Part shown: piece by piece, positions 59,483 through 64,000 of the stretch
Layout of the letters: every line of letters begins with the position of its first letter
Position numbering within the stretch: the first letter of the stretch is position 1
DNA from: Vitellaria paradoxa
Lineage: Eukaryota; Streptophyta; Magnoliopsida; Ericales; Sapotaceae
Reading direction: 5' to 3'
Length of the DNA: 64,000 nucleotides
NCBI GenBank assembly: GCA_019916065.1
Contig: CM034241.1
Location: 11,693,223-11,757,222, forward strand
Notes under the pieces: model-generated
Told to the model about the DNA's origin: nothing
Seen by the model: the letters and a program-made list of their open reading frames with translations, nothing else
Database searches by the model: none
Translations under genes and position numbers: made by a program

Positions 59483-59622
59483 GACATCGGTTTTGTGCGC
59501 TATTGGATCAAAATCGGATGGTTCATAATAAAAATAAGTTTGAAAATTCTCACTTAAAATTTTAAACTTACTTTTGTTGTAAGCCATTTGATTTTGATCC
59601 AACGGCTCACATAGCCGATGTC
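59483..59622. mobile_element. 140-bp foldback element (hairpin)
   Basis: The left arm from GACATCGG and the right arm ending CCGATGTC are inverted over ~66 bases with about 13-15 mismatches, many of which would be G-U pairs in RNA. The centre TTGGATCAAAATC pairs perfectly with GATTTTGATCCAA. The loop is only ~8 bases. It is most simply a small foldback MITE, but the shape also resembles a plant miRNA precursor. Confidence 0.7.
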
Positions 59623-60419
59623 CTGAGGCTAACATCACCATCGAATCCCAACCCATATCCAAATCTCTAATTGAACACATATCGATCCCCCAAAGACCTG
59701 AATGTCACCTCAACCAATCCATAACATCAAACCAACCTTGAAACCTAAGTTCATGTAATAAGCTACACTTATGAAATTCTAAATGTCATGTCTCCCTATT
59801 CTATACCTAACCACTCAACATGCTTACAGCCCTAAAAAATGCTTAACATATGAATGTATCACTTTATACAGGCTTGAGTAACCTCACATACCCACTACTA
59901 CAAACTTTTGTTAAGGTGTCATTATGATTTCATAACTTATCATGCTTTTAATTTATCATTACAACATTTCAAATATATATTCACATTCGATATAATTCAT
60001 CATAACCTAAGTCTTGCTTTATTTAACTTAAACATAATTATTTAGACATGCTTAATAGATTTAAACATACACATGTTTGTGAGATCACATCATCAACTAA
60101 TGTGGCATGTCAACATTATATCATATTTGGAAACATATCATACTACATTAAAATTCTCATGCTCAATTAGATTTATTCAACATGTGTATAATTTAGTAAA
60201 ATAAATCTCTAATCTCCCTATCGTGTCCCATTCTCCTCTATTATATAAAATTATGCTTTTAACCACTTAAACATGCTCAACAATATAAATCAACGAATAA
60301 TATTATGTTAGTTTACATAGCCTAATAACATTTAACACATTGTTATGTTCAATTAACATCAATTATACATAATTAAACTTCATATGACTAAAATAAGGAA
60401 ATAAACCAAAATAGATCAA

Positions 60420-60620
60420 GTTATGCGCATGCGGAAAGGTCTCTCGTGCCCACCACCCAATTGTTGAGATGTTTGTGCGCATGAGGAATGAGGTCCCTTA
60501 CACATGCCACCCCAAATAGACCCTGTGTGTATGAGAAATAAGTTCTCGTCCGCATGCCCAAAATCCTTCGTTTTCATGCATACAACCAAGCCTAGCCTGT
60601 GTGCACGACTGATCCACGAT
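60420..60620. repeat. GTGCGCATG-type degenerate repeats, copy 2
   Basis: Homologous to 53055-53260: TGCGCATGCGG, GTGCGCATGAGGAATGAGGTCC, GTGTGTATGAGAAATAAG and GTGTGCACGACTGATCC. Confidence 0.65.
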
Positions 60621-60649
60621 CAGAAAAATAGAAAAGTTTCTAGTCTAGC

Positions 60650-60903
60650 CAATATTGTTAAAATTACGATTTAAATCGTAAAATTGTATGATTTTACGAC
60701 TTAACAAGGTAAAATCCTTTTAAATCACATTAAAATCATTTTTTGGGGTAAAGTATGATTTTAATGATTTTACTTCCTAAAATTGCTTTTTCACCTATTT
60801 TACCCTAAAAAAAAAATTCTTGATGTGATTTAACAAGGTTTTGCCCTATTAAATCGTAAAATCGTACAATTTTACGATTTAAATCGCAATTTTAGCAACA
60901 TTG
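60650..60903. mobile_element. 254-bp MITE with long terminal inverted repeats
   Basis: It begins CAATATTGTTAAAATTACG and ends CGCAATTTTAGCAACATTG. The arms match as inverted repeats for about 100 bases each, including a shared ACGATTTAAATCGTAAAATT block, leaving a short central part. Flanks are similar (TAGTCTAGC left, ACTAGACC right) without an exact target duplication. It lies precisely at the right edge of duplication copy 2 and is absent from copy 1. Confidence 0.75.
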
Positions 60904-61410
60904 ACTAGACCGATTTTACAAAAGTTGGGGTTTTTTGTAATTATAATAAATTAAAGGGGTGAAACAAAAAAAAAAGGTTCAAAACCCTCACACAATCAGA
61001 TGTGTTTAACTAAAAAACAAACACCAAACATCTGCTATTACAGCTGTACGAAGTGATCATACGACGATGTGAAGAAGGAAGAACTGTGCTGTAACCAAAC
61101 TGCTAGCGTGAAGATCAAACATTGGAGAACTCGTCTCTGTCGGTGCGACCCTTTGGTGAGCCACTGTAGGCTCTCCAGCCCTTTTTTCCATTTTGATTCA
61201 AGTTTTTTTTTTTTTTTGTTTTTTTTTTCTTTCTTTTCATTTTTTTTCAGATCTGCCTTTGTTCTTAAAAATTATTAAGTGAAATTTTTTGCTGTTCAGA
61301 ATTCTTTTTTGTTGAAAAGTTTTTTTTTTTTGAGCTATGAATTTTGTTTTTATTGAGAGTTGTTTTTATTGAGAAACTTTTTTTGTTATTTTTTATAAAT
61401 ACAGTGAACT
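60904..61410. other. Upstream region of the hAT pseudogene
   Basis: Contains T-rich runs (61206-61246, 61320-61332) and a CTGTCGGTGCGACCC stretch. May be the 5' leader of the transposase. A short frame at 61069-61278 is not supported. Confidence 0.35.
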
Positions 61411-63848
61411 ATGTCTAATAATGGGGCTAGTTCGACATCTTCTCTTCTTAAAAGAAATTCAAGAAAAAATTATTTAGGGAATAGGTTTGATGCAGGTTGG
61501 GAGCATAGCCTTGATGTTAATGGGGATTCAAAAATAGTTAAGTGCAAATATTGTGATGGTATGTTTAGCAAGAGAATTTTTTGTTTCAAACATCATTTGG
61601 CTTGTACTCAACAAAATCTGAAATTTGCACTAGTGTGTAGGATGATGTTAGAAGAATGATGTTGTCTACTCTAATCAAGAATTTAGAAGATTCTAGGAGA
61701 AAAAGAAAAATAAGGAATTTTATTTTGATGACGATGATGACGATTCAATTGAGAAGATTGCACCACCCTTGAAGAGAAAGGGAAAAATACTATGGATAGT
61801 TTTTTTAAAAAATCTACTCAATTAACCATTAATCAATTGATGAAAAAAGATTTGACGGAAGAAGTATGTCAACAAATTGCCCTTTTTTTTATACTAGTGT
61901 TATTTCTTTTAATTATGTTAAAAATCCAGAGTTTGCAAAGTGATTGACTTGATTGGAAGGTATAGAATTTGATTCAAGCCTCCTTTTTATTATGAAATTA
62001 GGGAAAAGTGCCTAAAGAAGGAAGTTATTCCATAAATGACATGCTTGAGGAATACAGAATAGAATGGAAGAAGACGAGTTGTTTTATTATGTTTGTTGGA
62101 TGAACAGATAATAAGAGACGATCTATTTATAATTTTTTAGTGAACAGTCGTAAGGGGACCTTTTTTTATACTCTTTTGATACACTTGATATTTCAAAGAT
62201 TGCTAATAAAGTGTTTAAAATACTAAATGAAGCTGTAGATATTGTTGGTGAAGAAAATGTTGTTCAAGTTGTAATAGATAATACAGCTAATTATAAAGCC
62301 GCTGGAGAGTTGTTGATGATGCAAAGGAAGAGTCTATTTTGGACATCTTGTGCAGTCCATTGTATTGATCTTATATTAGAGGATTTTGAGAAGAAGCTTA
62401 GCATGCATCATGTGTTCATTGCAAAAGATAGAAAAATTACCACATTCATTTACTCGAGGACCACACTTATTTCTTGGTTGAGGGAATTTACAAATGGAAG
62501 AGATCTTATTAGGCCAGTAGTTACAAGATTTGCCACTGTCTACTTGACATTGGGATGTCTTTCTGAGTTAAAGGGTGCATTGATGACTACGTTTTTGTCT
62601 ACAAAATGGAGGTCTAGCAAGTTTGCAACCCTATAAATAGGAAAGAAGGTCCAATATGTAGTGATGGATTGCCAGTTTTGGAAAAATGTTACAAATTATT
62701 TGAAGGTGCATTTCCTCTTATTAAAGCGCTTTGAATGGTAGATTCAAAATGCATGCCTGTTTTGGGATTTATTTATGAAGCCATGGACCGTGTAAAAGAA
62801 AAAATACAAGTGAATTTCTCAAATGTTAAGAAAAAGGTAACTTGTTCTTAATTCTTATTTGCTTCATGGTTTAAATTTCAATAAAGAATAATTTATTAAC
62901 TTTTAGTTATTAAGCTATTTTTTTTAAAATTATGAACCCGTTTGGAAAATTATTGATGATAAATGAGAGTCTCAGCTTCATAGTCCATTGCATACTGCTG
63001 CTTATTACCTCAATCCTCATGTTCATTATAGTCCTACTTTTAAAGTTAATGTTGAAATTAAATCCAGACTTTACAAATACATTCAAATAATGGTGCTTGA
63101 TAAAAATGAAAGATTGAAGATAGATTAACAGCTTGAATCTTTTAAGTATGCAAAAGGATTATTTGGTTATGAGGCTACTAAGTTGACAAGGACTAAAAAG
63201 GCACCAGCTGAGTGGTAGGATTTTTACGAGGGTGAGTGTCTAGAGCTTGCTAGATTTGCTATTTAAGTTCTTAGCTTGACTTGTAGCGCTTCTAGTTGTG
63301 AAAGGAACTGAAGTGCATTTCAAATGGTAAGATTAGATTGGAAGTTGATATATATTTATTTTTGAATTTCATCTTTTCCTTTTCATACTTGAACTTATAA
63401 AATTTAATTTTTTTTTAAATTTATTTAAGTGCATACAAAGAAAAAAAATCGTTTGCACCAGAAGAGGATGAATAATTTGATTTTTATAATGTACAACGTA
63501 AAATTGATAGAGAGATAAAAGAAAAGAGAAGCTGGGCAAATTTCTTTTGATGATGCCCTTTTAGATGATGAGTGGACAACTGAGAAAGAAGGTCCTATTC
63601 TTTCTTCTGAGAAAATATGGTTGACAATTCTTGATAAGGCAGCAAAAAGTGAGATAGAGACTAGTGATAGAGAAAGAGTTAATACAAGCACTGTAAGAGC
63701 AACATTAGATGCAGAAGATGATTTACAAATTCATGATGATGATGATGGTGATGATGACAATGATGAGGCTGAAGATATTTCTAATCATGATGATGATTGT
63801 CATAACATGGAGGAATTGGAAGCTTTAAATGAAGAAAATGAAGGATAA
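61411..63848 (+). pseudogene. hAT-superfamily transposase pseudogene (BED finger, DUF659-like, dimerisation region)
   Basis: The first segment (61411-61659) encodes a BED zinc finger: GWEHSL, KCKYCDGMFS, FKHHLACT. A DUF659-type catalytic region follows, with the intact stretch 62211-62636 reading VVIDNTANYKAAGELL, SCAVHCIDLILEDFEKK and RPVVTRFATVYLTL. After a frameshift at ~62690 the sequence continues through AMDRVKEKI to an intron-like gap at 62837-~62940. LHTAAYYLNP and a C-terminal dimerisation motif (LSLTCSASSCERN) follow, then a second intron at 63327-63429 with donor GTAAG. The last exon reads NRLHQKRMN and ends in an Asp/Glu-rich tail (63720-63848). Nonsense codons at 62634, 62964, 63126, 63216, 63264 and 63309 and frameshifts disable it. 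Terminal inverted repeats were not found; the right end may be outside the window. Confidence 0.88.
63327..63429 (+). other. Intron remnant in the hAT pseudogene
   Basis: ATG|GTAAG at 63326-63331 falls where the conserved FQM motif breaks, and coding resumes as GCATACAAAG after a T-rich stretch. The expected acceptor TTTAG|G reads TTTAAG, which one G-to-A change would explain. Confidence 0.5.
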
Positions 63849-64000
63849 ATATGAGGATGACGGTGAAGATCACAAGGATGCTGGCATGGATGAAAGAGAA
63901 GCGAATGATTTTTATTAGTTTTATTCTTTTGTTTTGTTTTATGCATTTTTTATTGGTTGTGTAACTTGTGTTTTTTGAAGAATTTTGTTATTTTGTTTTA
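63849..64000 (+). other. 3' flank of the hAT pseudogene
   Basis: 63838-63919 continues an acidic reading frame (EDDGEDHKDAG, ending FY and TAG) in a frame shifted from the preceding tail. The true C-terminus probably lay here. AT-rich sequence follows to the window edge. Confidence 0.4.

Larger units (their letters stand above)
54142..60649 (+). repeat. Segmental duplication, copy 2 (~6.5 kb)
   Basis: Partner of 47306-53281, same orientation. It differs by an extra ~1.7-kb block at 56415-58145, which includes a MITE, and by ~800 bp at 59192-59985, which contains a 40-bp tandem duplication and a foldback. In copy 1 that last place is occupied by an LTR-like insertion. No intact gene. Confidence 0.85.

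Noticed and set aside
63425..63691. 88-codon minus-strand frame
   Set aside because: Antisense shadow of the last hAT exon.

Overview
The window is plant nuclear DNA, most likely from a eudicot. It is AT-rich and almost entirely repeat-derived, with plant-type Ty1/copia (Sirevirus), CACTA, hAT and MITE elements. I found no intact host gene and no rRNA, tRNA or CRISPR. Coding sequence is limited to transposon genes, nearly all broken, plus a NAC-domain-like fragment and a duplicated exon-like fragment that I do not recognise.

Layout, left to right. (1) 1-7893: a young Sirevirus-type copia element whose 5' LTR is cut by the window edge. It has gag, pol and a multiple polypurine tract, and is broken by single-base frameshifts. 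(2) 7894-14500: decayed LTR-like DNA, a G-rich GGGTT block, and a solo LTR (10890-11794, minus strand) bounded by a perfect 5-bp target duplication, followed by AT-rich DNA. (3) 15101-18832: a 3.7-kb non-autonomous CACTA transposon with near-perfect termini, an AGT target duplication and two arms of subterminal repeats. It carries a nested MITE and a SINE-like segment. (4) 19200-31000: a long mosaic of decayed LTR-derived DNA with degenerate internal repeats. (5) 31902-32120: a NAC-domain pseudogene fragment. (6) 33074-38540: an old, decayed Ty1/copia element on the minus strand that has lost its leader and gag start. (7) 41304-42486: two MITEs. (8) 43579-47189: a probable long solo LTR (minus strand) with a 55-bp tandem array. 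(9) 47306-60649: two diverged direct copies of a ~6-kb segment, each with a different later insertion of the same MITE family. (10) 59357-60903: a short tandem duplication, a 140-bp foldback and a 254-bp long-TIR MITE. (11) 61411-63919: a hAT transposase pseudogene (BED finger, DUF659-like region, dimerisation region) disabled largely by G-to-A/C-to-T type stops.

No genes here act together as a pathway. The window mainly records transposition history: nested insertions, solo LTR formation, a tandem segmental duplication, and MITE insertion after that duplication. All identifications come from reading motifs and repeats by eye. Family assignments and ages have not been checked against any database.
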